Source: an uncultured Eubacteriales bacterium
GTDB lineage: Bacteria; Bacillota; Clostridia; Oscillospirales; Butyricicoccaceae
Assembly (NCBI GenBank): GCA_934630445.1
Contig: CAKTWY010000042.1
Span: forward strand, 1 to 15,354
DNA length: 15,354 nucleotides
Direction of reading: 5' to 3'
The position numbers and the translations under genes are program-made. This document shows positions 6,233 to 13,087 of this stretch, piece after piece. The notes beneath the pieces were generated by a model. That model did no database searches, was not told the DNA's origin, and saw only the letters and a program-made list of their open reading frames with translations. The stretch's first letter is position 1. Each line of letters starts with the position of its first letter.

Positions 6233-7459
6233 TCAGCAGTATTTTGCAACCGTGGCCAGATAGATGCCCGTGTCGGCGACAAGGTTGTCAATGACGACGT
6301 GCTCGTTGGGCTGGTGCGCAAGCTCGATAATCGTCGACCAGACGACCGACGGGATGCCGATCTGACGCAGAATCGCGCCGCACGTGCCGCCGCCAATACC
6401 GCCGCAGCGCGCTTCAACGCCCGCCTCCCGCAGGCTCTCGAGCAGATTGCGCACGACCGGCGCATCCTCCGGCGTGGCGGCCGGCGCATCGGCGCCGTTC
6501 ATGGCGCACGTAATTGTTACCTTATACCGGTACGAAAACTTCGCGATCAGCTCGTCCACCGCCGCGCGCACCTCGGCCAGTTTGATCTGCGGGAGCACGC
6601 GCATATCCATGATAAAGCGGTCCGTTCCGGGGATGATATTGCTGCTTGCGACGTTTGAAAACTTCTGCGTCAGCTCAAAGGTCGAGTATGGCGGGTCGTA
6701 GAGCGGATCGCAGAGAGTGAACCGCTCTTTCAGCATGTCTTCCAGCGCCACGGCAAAGCGCATCCCCACAGAGCAGGCATTGATGCCCAGCTGCGGCATG
6801 GAGGCGTGCGCCTGCCTGCCCGTGACGGTAAAGTCCATCACGCAGTGGGATTTCTCCGTGATCTCCACAAACGAGCCATCCGCACACCCGGCGTCCGGCA
6901 CGATCGCCTCGTCGCGCGGACCGAAAATGCCGCGCTTCACCTGATCTTTCAGTCCATAGGCGCTGCCTGTCTCCTCATCTGCTGAAAACAGGAAGGCGAC
7001 ATTGCATTTCGGGCGCAGCTCCTGCTCCTTCATCAAAAGGATCGTATACAGCGAACAGAGCACCGCCTGGCTGTTGTCCTCCACGCCGAGGCCGTAAATG
7101 CACCCGTCGCGCTCGACCGGGTCGAACGGATCCGTATCCCAAAGGCTCAGGTCGCCCGGCGCGACCGTGTCGGTGTGCGCGATGAACCAGAGCGTCTTTT
7201 CCCGATCCTCGCACCCTGCAAAGCGCGCCATCAGGCTGATGCGCACCCCTTCCTCCACGCGCTCATCGGGCACCTCAAATATTGTATAATCCACGCCCCA
7301 GCTTTTGAGCTTTTCGGCAATCCACATCGTGCGCTTATATTCGCCCGGACCGCCCGCCGCGGGGTTCACCGAGGGGATACGGCTCATCTCGATCATGTCA
7401 CGCACCATGTCGCAGCGCTTTCCCCGCGCAAGGGCTTCAATCGTTTTTCTATCGAGCAT
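6233..7459 (-). CDS. M20-family metallopeptidase / deacylase (ArgE/DapE-like)
   Basis: This 408-residue cytosolic enzyme carries all M20 metal and catalytic residues. They are His95 and Asp97 in FIAHTDTVAPGD, bridging Asp128 in GLGVEDN, Glu162-Glu163 in SADEETGS, Asp189 in VPDAG, and a C-terminal histidine in ELAHQPNE. The dimerisation (lid) domain around QAHAS (216-220) is present. The family is di-zinc (or cobalt) amidohydrolases that act on N-acyl amino acids, dipeptides or carbamoyl compounds. The ATG at 7480 is unlikely because GGAGGTG, the ribosome site, lies inside the codons after it; the ATG at 7459, 9 bases after that site, is preferred. It is the first gene of an operon with malY and diverges from guaB. 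Substrate is not predictable from motifs alone, though the partner suggests a cysteine conjugate. Confidence 0.92.
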   Translation of the reverse strand: MLDRKTIEALARGKRCDMVRDMIEMSRIPSVNPAAGGPGEYKRTMWIAEKLKSWGVDYTIFEVPDERVEEGVRISLMARFAGCEDREKTLWFIAHTDTVAPGDLSLWDTDPFDPVERDGCIYGLGVEDNSQAVLCSLYTILLMKEQELRPKCNVAFLFSADEETGSAYGLKDQVKRGIFGPRDEAIVPDAGCADGSFVEITEKSHCVMDFTVTGRQAHASMPQLGINACSVGMRFAVALEDMLKERFTLCDPLYDPPYSTFELTQKFSNVASSNIIPGTDRFIMDMRVLPQIKLAEVRAAVDELIAKFSYRYKVTITCAMNGADAPAATPEDAPVVRNLLESLREAGVEARCGGIGGGTCGAILRQIGIPSVVWSTIIELAHQPNEHVVIDNLVADTGIYLATVAKYC

Positions 7460-7510
7460 TGATTCAGACACCTCCGTCATATCTGTGCGGACAGGCCGCC
7501 GGTTGTTGTA

Positions 7511-7539
7511 AATGTACCACCGGGCGCACCGTCTGTCAA
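7511..7539 (-). promoter_or_regulatory. Sigma-A promoter for the M20-malY operon
   Basis: Minus-strand TTGACA (7534-7539, perfect), a 17-base spacer and TACATT (7511-7516, four of six) lie about 50 bases before the M20 start at 7459. The predicted start is near 7504. The promoter faces away from the guaB promoter, with about 50 bases between the two -35 boxes. Confidence 0.65.
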
Positions 7540-7590
7540 CCGCCGCGCCGGCATATTTGAAGTATTTCCTGCATCGCGCTGCTTATCCTA

Positions 7591-7619
7591 TTGACAAGCC
7601 TGCATTTTTCTGTTATGTT
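7591..7619 (+). promoter_or_regulatory. Sigma-A promoter for guaB
   Basis: TTGACA (7591-7596, perfect), a 17-base spacer and TATGTT (7614-7619, four of six) precede guaB. The predicted start near 7626 leaves a leader of only about 20 bases, containing the ribosome site GGGAGG (7634-7639) 7 bases from the ATG. There is no room for a purine riboswitch. Confidence 0.7.
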
Positions 7620-7646
7620 AATCAGAAAACATCGGGAGGCGGAAGC

Positions 7647-9146
7647 ATGGCTTTTTATTATGACACCCCTTCGCACACTTTCAGCGAATACCTTCTCGTA
7701 CCCGGATATTCCTCCGCCGAGTGCATCCCGGCGAACGTCTCTTTGAAGACGCCCGTGACGAAATTCAGCCGCGGCGAGGAGGCAAAGATTTCCATTAACA
7801 TCCCGCTCGTGTCCGCCATTATGCAGTCGGTATCCGACGACAAAATGGCGATCGCGCTGGCGCGCGAGGGCGGCCTCTCTTTCATTTTCGGCTCGCAGCC
7901 GATCGAGCGCCAGGCCGAGATGATCCGCAGGGTCAAGGCGTACAAGGCCGGGTTCGTTCCGAGCGACTCGAACGTGCGCCCGGATCAGACGCTCGCGGAT
8001 ATCCTCGCGCTGAAGGAAAAGACCGGCCACTCCACCGTTGCCGTGACGGACGACGGTACGGCCTGCGGCCGCTTACTCGGTATCGTCACGAGCAAGGACT
8101 ACCGCGTCAGCCGTATGGACCGCGCGGAGAAAGTGGCAACCTTTATGACCCCGCTGGAAAAGCTCGTATACGCGCCCCTCGGCGTGACGCTGAGCGAGGC
8201 CAACGACATCATCTGGGCGCATAAGATCAACGCGCTGCCCATCGTCGACGAGAATCAGCGCCTCGTCTCCTTTGTTTTCCGCAAGGATTACGCGCTGCAC
8301 AAGGAAAATCCCGGCGAGCTGCTTGACGCGTCCAAGCGCTATATGGTCGGGGCGGGCATCAACACCAGGGATTATGAAACGCGCGTACCGGCACTCGTCG
8401 AGGCGGGTGCTGACATCCTCTGCATCGATTCCTCCGAAGGCTTTACCGAGTGGCAGCGGCGCACGCTCTCTTTTATCCGTGAAAAATATGGAGACGAGGT
8501 AAAGGTCGGCGCGGGCAACGTCGTCGACCGCGACGGTTTCCGCTTCCTTGCGGAAGCGGGTGCGGATTTTATCAAGATCGGCATCGGCGGCGGCGCGATC
8601 TGCATCACACGCGAGACCAAGGGCATCGGCAGGGGGCAGGCCACCGCGGTGATCGAAGTCGCAAAGGCGCGCGACGAGTATTATAAGGAAACGGGCGTGT
8701 ACATCCCCATCTGCTCGGACGGCGGCATCGTACAGGACTATCACGTGACGCTGGCGCTCGCGATGGGGTGCGACTTCTGCATGCTGGGGCGCTACTTTGC
8801 CCGTTTTGATGAGAGCCCGTCGAGCAAGGTGCTTGTCAACGGCAGCTATATGAAAGAATACTGGGGCGAAGGCAGCGCCCGCGCGCGCAACTGGCAGCGC
8901 TACGACATGGGCGGCGACGCAAAGCTGTCGTTTGAAGAGGGCGTCGACTCCTATGTTCCATACGCGGGCCCTCTGCACGATAACGTCGCCGCGACGCTCA
9001 GCAAGGTCAAATCGACCATGTGCAACTGCGGCGCGCTCTCCATCGCGGAGCTGCAGGCAAAGGCGCGCCTGACGCTCGTCTCCTCCGTCAGCATTGTCGA
9101 GGGCGGCGCGCACGACGTACTTCTCAAGGACAAACGCACGAACTGA
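7647..9146 (+). CDS. guaB: IMP dehydrogenase, clostridial 499-residue type
   Basis: The enzyme oxidises IMP to XMP with NAD+, the committed step of guanine nucleotide synthesis in the cytosol. The TIM barrel is split by a CBS pair at about residues 107-216. Visible active-site elements are DSSEG (261-265), AGNVV (289-293), the catalytic loop GIGGGAICITRE with Cys319, the phosphate-binding SDGGI (357-361), and a flap with the Arg418-Tyr419 dyad in NWQRYDMGG. Common bacterial enzymes have GPGSICTT in the loop; here Pro and Ser are replaced by Gly and Ala, and GRGQATAV follows, closer to the eukaryote-like GRPQATAV. I recall similar proteins annotated guaB in Clostridia. Longer in-frame starts exist upstream, but the ATG at 7647 has GGGAGG 7 bases before it and lies downstream of the predicted transcription start. 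It is monocistronic, ending at the hairpin at 9193. Confidence 0.92.
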   Translation: MAFYYDTPSHTFSEYLLVPGYSSAECIPANVSLKTPVTKFSRGEEAKISINIPLVSAIMQSVSDDKMAIALAREGGLSFIFGSQPIERQAEMIRRVKAYKAGFVPSDSNVRPDQTLADILALKEKTGHSTVAVTDDGTACGRLLGIVTSKDYRVSRMDRAEKVATFMTPLEKLVYAPLGVTLSEANDIIWAHKINALPIVDENQRLVSFVFRKDYALHKENPGELLDASKRYMVGAGINTRDYETRVPALVEAGADILCIDSSEGFTEWQRRTLSFIREKYGDEVKVGAGNVVDRDGFRFLAEAGADFIKIGIGGGAICITRETKGIGRGQATAVIEVAKARDEYYKETGVYIPICSDGGIVQDYHVTLALAMGCDFCMLGRYFARFDESPSSKVLVNGSYMKEYWGEGSARARNWQRYDMGGDAKLSFEEGVDSYVPYAGPLHDNVAATLSKVKSTMCNCGALSIAELQAKARLTLVSSVSIVEGGAHDVLLKDKRTN

Positions 9147-9192
9147 TCTGGCAGGTGGAAAAGCGGCGCGCCGCAGCGCGCATGAAATACGC

Positions 9193-9251
9193 AAAAAAGT
9201 CAGGACAAACGGCCAGGAGAAATCAGTCCGGGCCGTTCTCCCGACTTTTTT
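9193..9251 (+). terminator. Long imperfect terminator hairpin after guaB
   Basis: AAAAAAGTC (9193-9201) pairs with GACTTTTTT at the far end, and AACGGCC with GGCCGTT inside it; a short mismatched section lies between and a loop of about 16 bases caps the stem. The T run on the plus strand closes guaB. The A run on the other side makes it potentially bidirectional. Confidence 0.75.
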
Positions 9252-9315
9252 GTTCCTGAAACAATGCATTTTGCGCTGTTTCGCAGTTTTCCCCCTCAAT
9301 GTGCCCGCAAACGCA

Positions 9316-9347
9316 AAGAACCCGGAGGCAAATGCCTCCGGGTTCTT
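9316..9347 (-). terminator. Terminator hairpin after fba
   Basis: AAGAACCCGGAGGC (9316-9329) and its exact complement (9334-9347) form a 14-base-pair stem with a 4-base AAAT loop, 19 bases beyond the fba stop. On the minus strand the following bases are only moderately T-rich (TTGCGTTTG). Confidence 0.8.
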
Positions 9348-9366
9348 CATATGCAGTATTGATCGC

Positions 9367-10296
9367 TTACGCTTTGCCGTTGCAGCCGAGGACGTTGACG
9401 AGCTTGCGCTTGACCATATCCTTGATCGCCTGACGGGCGGGCTTGAGATACTGGCGGGGATCGAAATCACCCGGATGCAGCGCCATATGCTCGCGGATCG
9501 CCGCGGTCATGGCAAGGCGCAGGTCGGAGTCGATGTTGATCTTGCACACCGCGCTCTTCGCTGCCTGGCGGAGCATCTCCTCCGGAATGCCAATGGCATC
9601 CGGCATCTTGCCGCCGTAGGAGTTGATCTTCTCGACGAACTCCGGAATAACGGAGGACGCGCCGTGCAGAACGATCGGGAAGCCCGGAAGTCTCTGCGTC
9701 ACTTCTTCGAGGATGTCGAAGCGCAGCTGCGGCTTCTGGCCGGGTTTGAACTTATAAGCGCCGTGAGAGGTGCCGATCGCGATAGCGAGGGAGTCGACGC
9801 CCGTCTTCTCAACGAACTCCTGAACCTGCGCGGGATCGGTGTAGGAATGATTCTCAACATTGACGTCGTCTTCAACGCCCGCGAGCTGACCGAGTTCACC
9901 CTCGACGACAACGCCGTGCGCGTGCGCATATTCAACGACCTTTTTCGTGATCTCGATATTCTCCTCAAACGGATGGGAGGAACCGTCGATCATAACAGAG
10001 GAGAAGCCCCCGTCGATGCAGGATTTGCAGACCTCAAAATCCGGACCGTGATCGAGATGGAGCGCGATCGGAAGATCGGTCTCGATGAGCGCCGCTTCGA
10101 CGAGCTTGATGAGGTAGGTATGGTTGGCATACTTCCTCGCGCCGGCGGAAACCTGCAGGATCAGCGGCGCGTTCTCTTCCTTCGCCGCTTCCGTGATACC
10201 CTGAACGATCTCCATGTTGTTTACGTTGAAAGCGCCGATCGCGTAGCCGCCGTCGTATGCTTTCTTAAACATTTCGGTGGTTGTTACCAGAGGCAT
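9367..10296 (-). CDS. fba: Class II (zinc) fructose-1,6-bisphosphate aldolase
   Basis: This 309-residue cytosolic enzyme splits fructose-1,6-bisphosphate into dihydroxyacetone phosphate and glyceraldehyde-3-phosphate. The class II signature is complete. ALHLDHG carries catalytic Asp82 and zinc ligand His83, VEGELGQ (132-138) carries the glutamate ligand, and GTSHGAY (176-181) and LHGASS (210-215) carry the histidines His178 and His211. The KINIDSDLR block (252-260) binds substrate phosphate. Length matches the short class IIB group. An ATG at 10359 is in frame, but the ATG at 10296 has AAGGAG 9 bases upstream and starts MPLVTTTEMF, as is normal for the family. It is divergent from pfp, the preceding step of glycolysis. 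A tagatose-bisphosphate aldolase is a less likely alternative. Confidence 0.95.
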   Translation of the reverse strand: MPLVTTTEMFKKAYDGGYAIGAFNVNNMEIVQGITEAAKEENAPLILQVSAGARKYANHTYLIKLVEAALIETDLPIALHLDHGPDFEVCKSCIDGGFSSVMIDGSSHPFEENIEITKKVVEYAHAHGVVVEGELGQLAGVEDDVNVENHSYTDPAQVQEFVEKTGVDSLAIAIGTSHGAYKFKPGQKPQLRFDILEEVTQRLPGFPIVLHGASSVIPEFVEKINSYGGKMPDAIGIPEEMLRQAAKSAVCKINIDSDLRLAMTAAIREHMALHPGDFDPRQYLKPARQAIKDMVKRKLVNVLGCNGKA

Positions 10297-10376
10297 ATTG
10301 AGCATCTCCTTCATAAATAATATACTGCAAGCATGTCCTGTTTTTATCAGACATACCACCTTGTCTAACCTTATCC

Positions 10377-10405
10377 AGTTTATCAGTATTTTGGGTTAAA
10401 ATCAA
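10377..10405 (-). promoter_or_regulatory. Candidate promoter for fba
   Basis: Minus-strand TTGATT (10400-10405), a 17-base spacer and TAAACT (10377-10382), each with four of six consensus matches, predict a start near 10370 and a leader of about 75 bases. The TTGATTTTAA that begins here is repeated exactly at the pfp promoter. A TATATT closer to the gene (10319-10324) has no acceptable -35 box. Confidence 0.42.
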
Positions 10406-10508
10406 GCTGTTATGCGCTGAAAACTCCACAAATTTTGTATGAGCGCCGCTAACTTTTGTGCGCTGCACACAGAACCGCCGGAAATCTCACGTTTTTTTTG
10501 ATTAGAAA

Positions 10509-10537
10509 TTGATTTTAAGGCCTGTCTATGCTATATT
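10509..10537 (+). promoter_or_regulatory. Sigma-A promoter for pfp
   Basis: TTGATT (10509-10514, four of six), a 17-base spacer and TATATT (10532-10537, five of six) predict a start near 10544. The leader of about 50 bases contains a small dyad ATCGTT-N8-AACGAT and the ribosome site TTGGAGG. Confidence 0.6.
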
Positions 10538-10595
10538 AATGGAAGTATTATAAATCGTTTTGATCCTAACGATGAAACAGTTGGAGGTTTTTATC

Positions 10596-11843
10596 ATGAG
10601 CAAACTCACAGGCGCCTGCATTATCGGCCAGTCCGGCGGCCCGACTTCCGTCATCAACGCCAGCGCATACGGCGCGATGAAAGCGGCGCTCGAAGCGGAC
10701 TGCATCACCAAGGTATACGGCGCGGAGCACGGCATCAAGGGCGTCCTCAACGACCGCCTGATCGTCATCGACGAGGAGGATCCGAAGGAGCTGGAGCTTC
10801 TCCAGTACACGCCCTCTTCCGCGCTCGGCTCCTGCCGCTACAAGATCGCCGATCCCGACGTGGACGACACCGATTATAAGCGCATCCTTGAAATTTTCAA
10901 GAAGTACGACGTGCGCTATTTCTTCTACAACGGTGGCAACGACTCGATGGATACCTGCAACAAGATTTCCAAATATATGCTCAAGTGCGGGTATGAGTGC
11001 CGCGTCATGGGCATCCCCAAGACGATCGACAACGATCTGTTCGGCACCGATCACTGCCCGGGCTACGCGTCCGCCGCGAAGTATATCGCCACCACCTGCA
11101 TGGAGATATTCCTCGACGCGCGCGTGTATGACACCGGCATGGTAACAGTCCTGGAGATCATGGGCCGCCACGCCGGCTGGCTCACCGCCGCCGCTTCAAT
11201 CGCCACGCATTTTGGCAAGGGCCCTGACTTCATCTATCTGCCAGAGCTTCCCTTTGATATGGACAAGTTCATGGCTGATGTTGAGAAGCGCTATAAAGAG
11301 ACCGGCAAGTGCATCGTCGCAGTCTCCGAAGGCATCTCCAACGCTAAGGGCGAGCTCATCGCCGAGGCGTTTGCGCAGGGCAACGTCGCCCGCGACAGCT
11401 TCGGCCATGCGCAGCTGGGCGGCATCGGCGTGACGCTTGCGAACATGATCAAGGAAAAGCTCGGCTGCAAGACGCGCGGCATCGAGTTCTCCCTCATGCA
11501 GCGCTGCGCGGCGCACTGCGCCTCGCAGACGGATATCGACGAGTCATATGCCTCCGGCCGCGCCGCGGTTGAGAACGCTGTAAATGGCGTGACCGACATG
11601 ATGGTCGGCTTCAAGCGGACGTATGTCGACGGCAAGTACAAGTGCGATATCCAGCTTCTGCCGCTGACCGAGGTGGCCAACACCGAGAAGAAGGTTCCCC
11701 GCGAGTGGATCAACGCCGAGGGCAACGGCCTGAACGAGCAGTACATCGAGTATGCGCTGCCGCTGATCCAGGGTCAGACTAAAATGCCTACCGAAAACGG
11801 TCTGCCGCGTTTCGCGAACCTGAAAAAAGTGATTGCAAAGTAA
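10596..11843 (+). CDS. pfp: Phosphofructokinase, probably pyrophosphate-dependent (PFP type)
   Basis: The 415-residue protein is a group A phosphofructokinase that phosphorylates fructose-6-phosphate in the cytosol. It starts with GQSGGPTSVIN at 11-21. At the phosphoryl-donor site ATP enzymes have GGDGS and PGTIDND. Here the motifs are GGNDS (113-117) and PKTIDND (141-147), so Asp116 and Lys142 replace the two glycines needed for ATP; this is the established mark of PPi enzymes. MGRHAGWL (189-196) binds the sugar phosphate. The length exceeds the roughly 320 residues of ATP enzymes and fits PFP. If PPi-dependent, the step is reversible and saves ATP. GGAGG lies 8 bases before the ATG at 10596; an upstream in-frame ATG at 10560 lacks a ribosome site. 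It is divergent from fba. Donor specificity is inferred. Confidence 0.92.
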   Translation: MSKLTGACIIGQSGGPTSVINASAYGAMKAALEADCITKVYGAEHGIKGVLNDRLIVIDEEDPKELELLQYTPSSALGSCRYKIADPDVDDTDYKRILEIFKKYDVRYFFYNGGNDSMDTCNKISKYMLKCGYECRVMGIPKTIDNDLFGTDHCPGYASAAKYIATTCMEIFLDARVYDTGMVTVLEIMGRHAGWLTAAASIATHFGKGPDFIYLPELPFDMDKFMADVEKRYKETGKCIVAVSEGISNAKGELIAEAFAQGNVARDSFGHAQLGGIGVTLANMIKEKLGCKTRGIEFSLMQRCAAHCASQTDIDESYASGRAAVENAVNGVTDMMVGFKRTYVDGKYKCDIQLLPLTEVANTEKKVPREWINAEGNGLNEQYIEYALPLIQGQTKMPTENGLPRFANLKKVIAK

Positions 11844-11853
11844 ATCGACGCTT

Positions 11854-11890
11854 CAAAACGCGGGCTGAGGAGATCCTCAGCCCCGTTTTG
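11854..11890 (+). terminator. Terminator hairpin after pfp
   Basis: CAAAACG plus GGGCTGAGG, separated by one bulged C, pair with CCTCAGCCC and CGTTTTG across an AGAT loop. The stem of 16 pairs starts 11 bases after the pfp stop. The T tract is short and partly inside the stem, so termination may be incomplete. Confidence 0.78.
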
Positions 11891-11932
11891 TATCGCGTCT
11901 TTTGACGCCGGTGGAGAAAGGGTCTGCCGCTT

Positions 11933-12280
11933 ATGAAAAAATATCTGCAGGTCACCTATTTTGTTCCGTTCCTCTGCGCGCTTCCGGTAACGGTGTGCGC
12001 GCTTACGCTCGGCGTTATCCTTTGCCTGGAACGTCTGGGCCTGTCCACACTTGCGCTTGGGCACACGGGGTTTGTCGCGTCGATACTCGCGGTGCTCTTC
12101 GGTGCGCTGCTGCTTTTTGTCGCTCTGCCCACTGCGCTGATTCACATGGTTCGTGAGCGCGGCGGAACAGGCGGATTTGCCTACCGTTTTGCGCCGCTTT
12201 TTGCCGTGCTCTTCGGTCACGTCCTGCCGCTCGCGCTGGTCTGCTTCTTTCTGTGGTGGACGCTGCGCGCCGCGGTGTAA
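11933..12280 (+). CDS. Small membrane protein, unknown family
   Basis: I do not recognise this 115-residue protein. It begins MKKYLQ and shows three long hydrophobic segments, about residues 9-32, 46-71 and 85-110, with charged residues HMVRERGG between the second and third, so it should be an integral membrane protein with little soluble mass. The ribosome site is weak (GGAG about 20 and AAAGGG about 11 bases upstream), and no promoter is evident in the 42 bases after the pfp terminator. Expression may depend on readthrough from pfp. The plus-strand reading frame fits the convergent terminator at 12331-12371, which supports a real gene ending here. No function is proposed. Confidence 0.6.
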   Translation: MKKYLQVTYFVPFLCALPVTVCALTLGVILCLERLGLSTLALGHTGFVASILAVLFGALLLFVALPTALIHMVRERGGTGGFAYRFAPLFAVLFGHVLPLALVCFFLWWTLRAAV

Positions 12281-12330
12281 ACGCGCGCCGCAATAAAACG
12301 CGCCTTCCTTCCATTTTATCCGAAATCTGC

Positions 12331-12371
12331 AAAAAGCCTGCATGCGCTTTTTAAGCGCATGCAGGCTTTTT
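12331..12371. terminator. Bidirectional terminator between convergent genes
   Basis: AAAAAGCCTGCATGCGCTT (12331-12349) and its exact complement (12353-12371) form a 19-base-pair stem with a 3-base loop. The stem has five A on one side and five T on the other. It ends the small membrane protein gene on plus and the secreted protein gene on minus, and is the strongest terminator in the window. Confidence 0.92.
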
Positions 12372-12382
12372 GGCGCCGCCGA

Positions 12383-13087
12383 CTACATCTCTCCGCCGTC
12401 GACAAACTCTCCCTGACTGTTGTAGTACTGAAAATACATGTTCCGCTCGCCTGCATACACGATAAACGCATACAGGTCCTGCTCCGCGCCCGTGACGTCA
12501 TTCTTGCATTTGAAAAGCAAAACGAGTTTTTTATCGGGTGCGGCTTCCTGCAGCTCCCGGGCAAGCACCGCCCCGTAACGCTTGACTGTCTCCATCGGCA
12601 AAGCCGCGACGGTTTTTGAATAGCTTTCGTCCTGCGCGCAGCGCGCCTCATAGACAACGCGTGTCGGCCAGATCTGCTCATCCGCGGGCTTAACGGTAAA
12701 AATCTGCTGAAAAGCCTCATACTCCTCCGCGTCAAATTCGAGGCGGTCGGCGTTTTCCGCCGCTTCTCCGGTCTTTGTCACAATACCGGCGGTGTTCCCT
12801 TCCTGATCCCATGTGACTTCGATGTTGAGAAGCTCGCACACCTTGCGAATCGGAAGATACGTAGTGTCGTTGTAAAGGATGGAATACGGCACGCTCTGGC
12901 CGTTTGGCAGCGTGTAGCTCTCCCCTTCCTCCGCAACCGTGTTTCCGTTCAGCTCCAGCCTCACGGAATTAAACCGCGCTTCGATTTCCGCAGCTATTGC
13001 GGGCATGGCAGGCGCGGCCGCCTGCAGCATCGCGCAGACCAGCGCCGCGCAAAGGATGCCCTGCAGGCACCTGGTACTTTTTTTCAT
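12383..13087 (-). CDS. Secreted protein with copper-amine-oxidase-N-like (stalk) domain
   Basis: The 234-residue product has a signal peptide: basic MKKSTRCLQ, a hydrophobic stretch to about residue 30, and probable cleavage after AIAA near 33. Residues 40-105 fit the Cu_amine_oxidN1 (stalk) repeat family: a LELNGNTV strand, then YTLPNGQSVPYSILYNDTTYLPIRKVCELLNIEVTW (the T-Y-L-P-I-R block is diagnostic) and a closing strand. The name is historical and implies no oxidase activity; in Bacillota these domains are exported and often wall- or surface-associated. The remaining 120 residues are of no family I know. AAAGGAGG lies 10 bases upstream of the ATG. The gene stands alone, behind a promoter at 13279-13307 and an unusually structured leader. 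The domain call is by eye. Confidence 0.82.
   Translation of the reverse strand: MKKSTRCLQGILCAALVCAMLQAAAPAMPAIAAEIEARFNSVRLELNGNTVAEEGESYTLPNGQSVPYSILYNDTTYLPIRKVCELLNIEVTWDQEGNTAGIVTKTGEAAENADRLEFDAEEYEAFQQIFTVKPADEQIWPTRVVYEARCAQDESYSKTVAALPMETVKRYGAVLARELQEAAPDKKLVLLFKCKNDVTGAEQDLYAFIVYAGERNMYFQYYNSQGEFVDGGEM

Noticed and set aside
5145..6263. Open plus-strand frame of 372 codons across malY
   Set aside because: It is antisense to a PLP enzyme with all motifs intact; its His/Arg-rich composition is typical of a shadow frame.
7620..7646. Purine or other riboswitch before guaB
   Set aside because: The predicted leader is only about 20 bases and contains little beyond the ribosome site.
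8073..9470. Open minus-strand frame of 465 codons across guaB
   Set aside because: It is the antisense shadow of the well-supported guaB gene, is rich in Arg/Ala from GC-rich codons, has no family features, and runs on over the guaB terminator.
9094..10320. Open plus-strand frame of 408 codons across fba
   Set aside because: It is antisense to the complete class II aldolase, has no matching ribosome site, and passes through two terminator hairpins.
11774..12343. 189-codon minus-strand frame opposite the small membrane protein
   Set aside because: It is Lys/Arg/Gln-rich low-complexity sequence, overlaps the pfp end and its terminator, and is less plausible than the hydrophobic plus-strand frame.
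12331..12371. The 19-pair palindrome considered as a mobile-element end or attachment site
   Set aside because: It has A5/T5 flanks and lies exactly between two convergent genes, which is the normal form of a bidirectional terminator; no transposase or target duplication is near.
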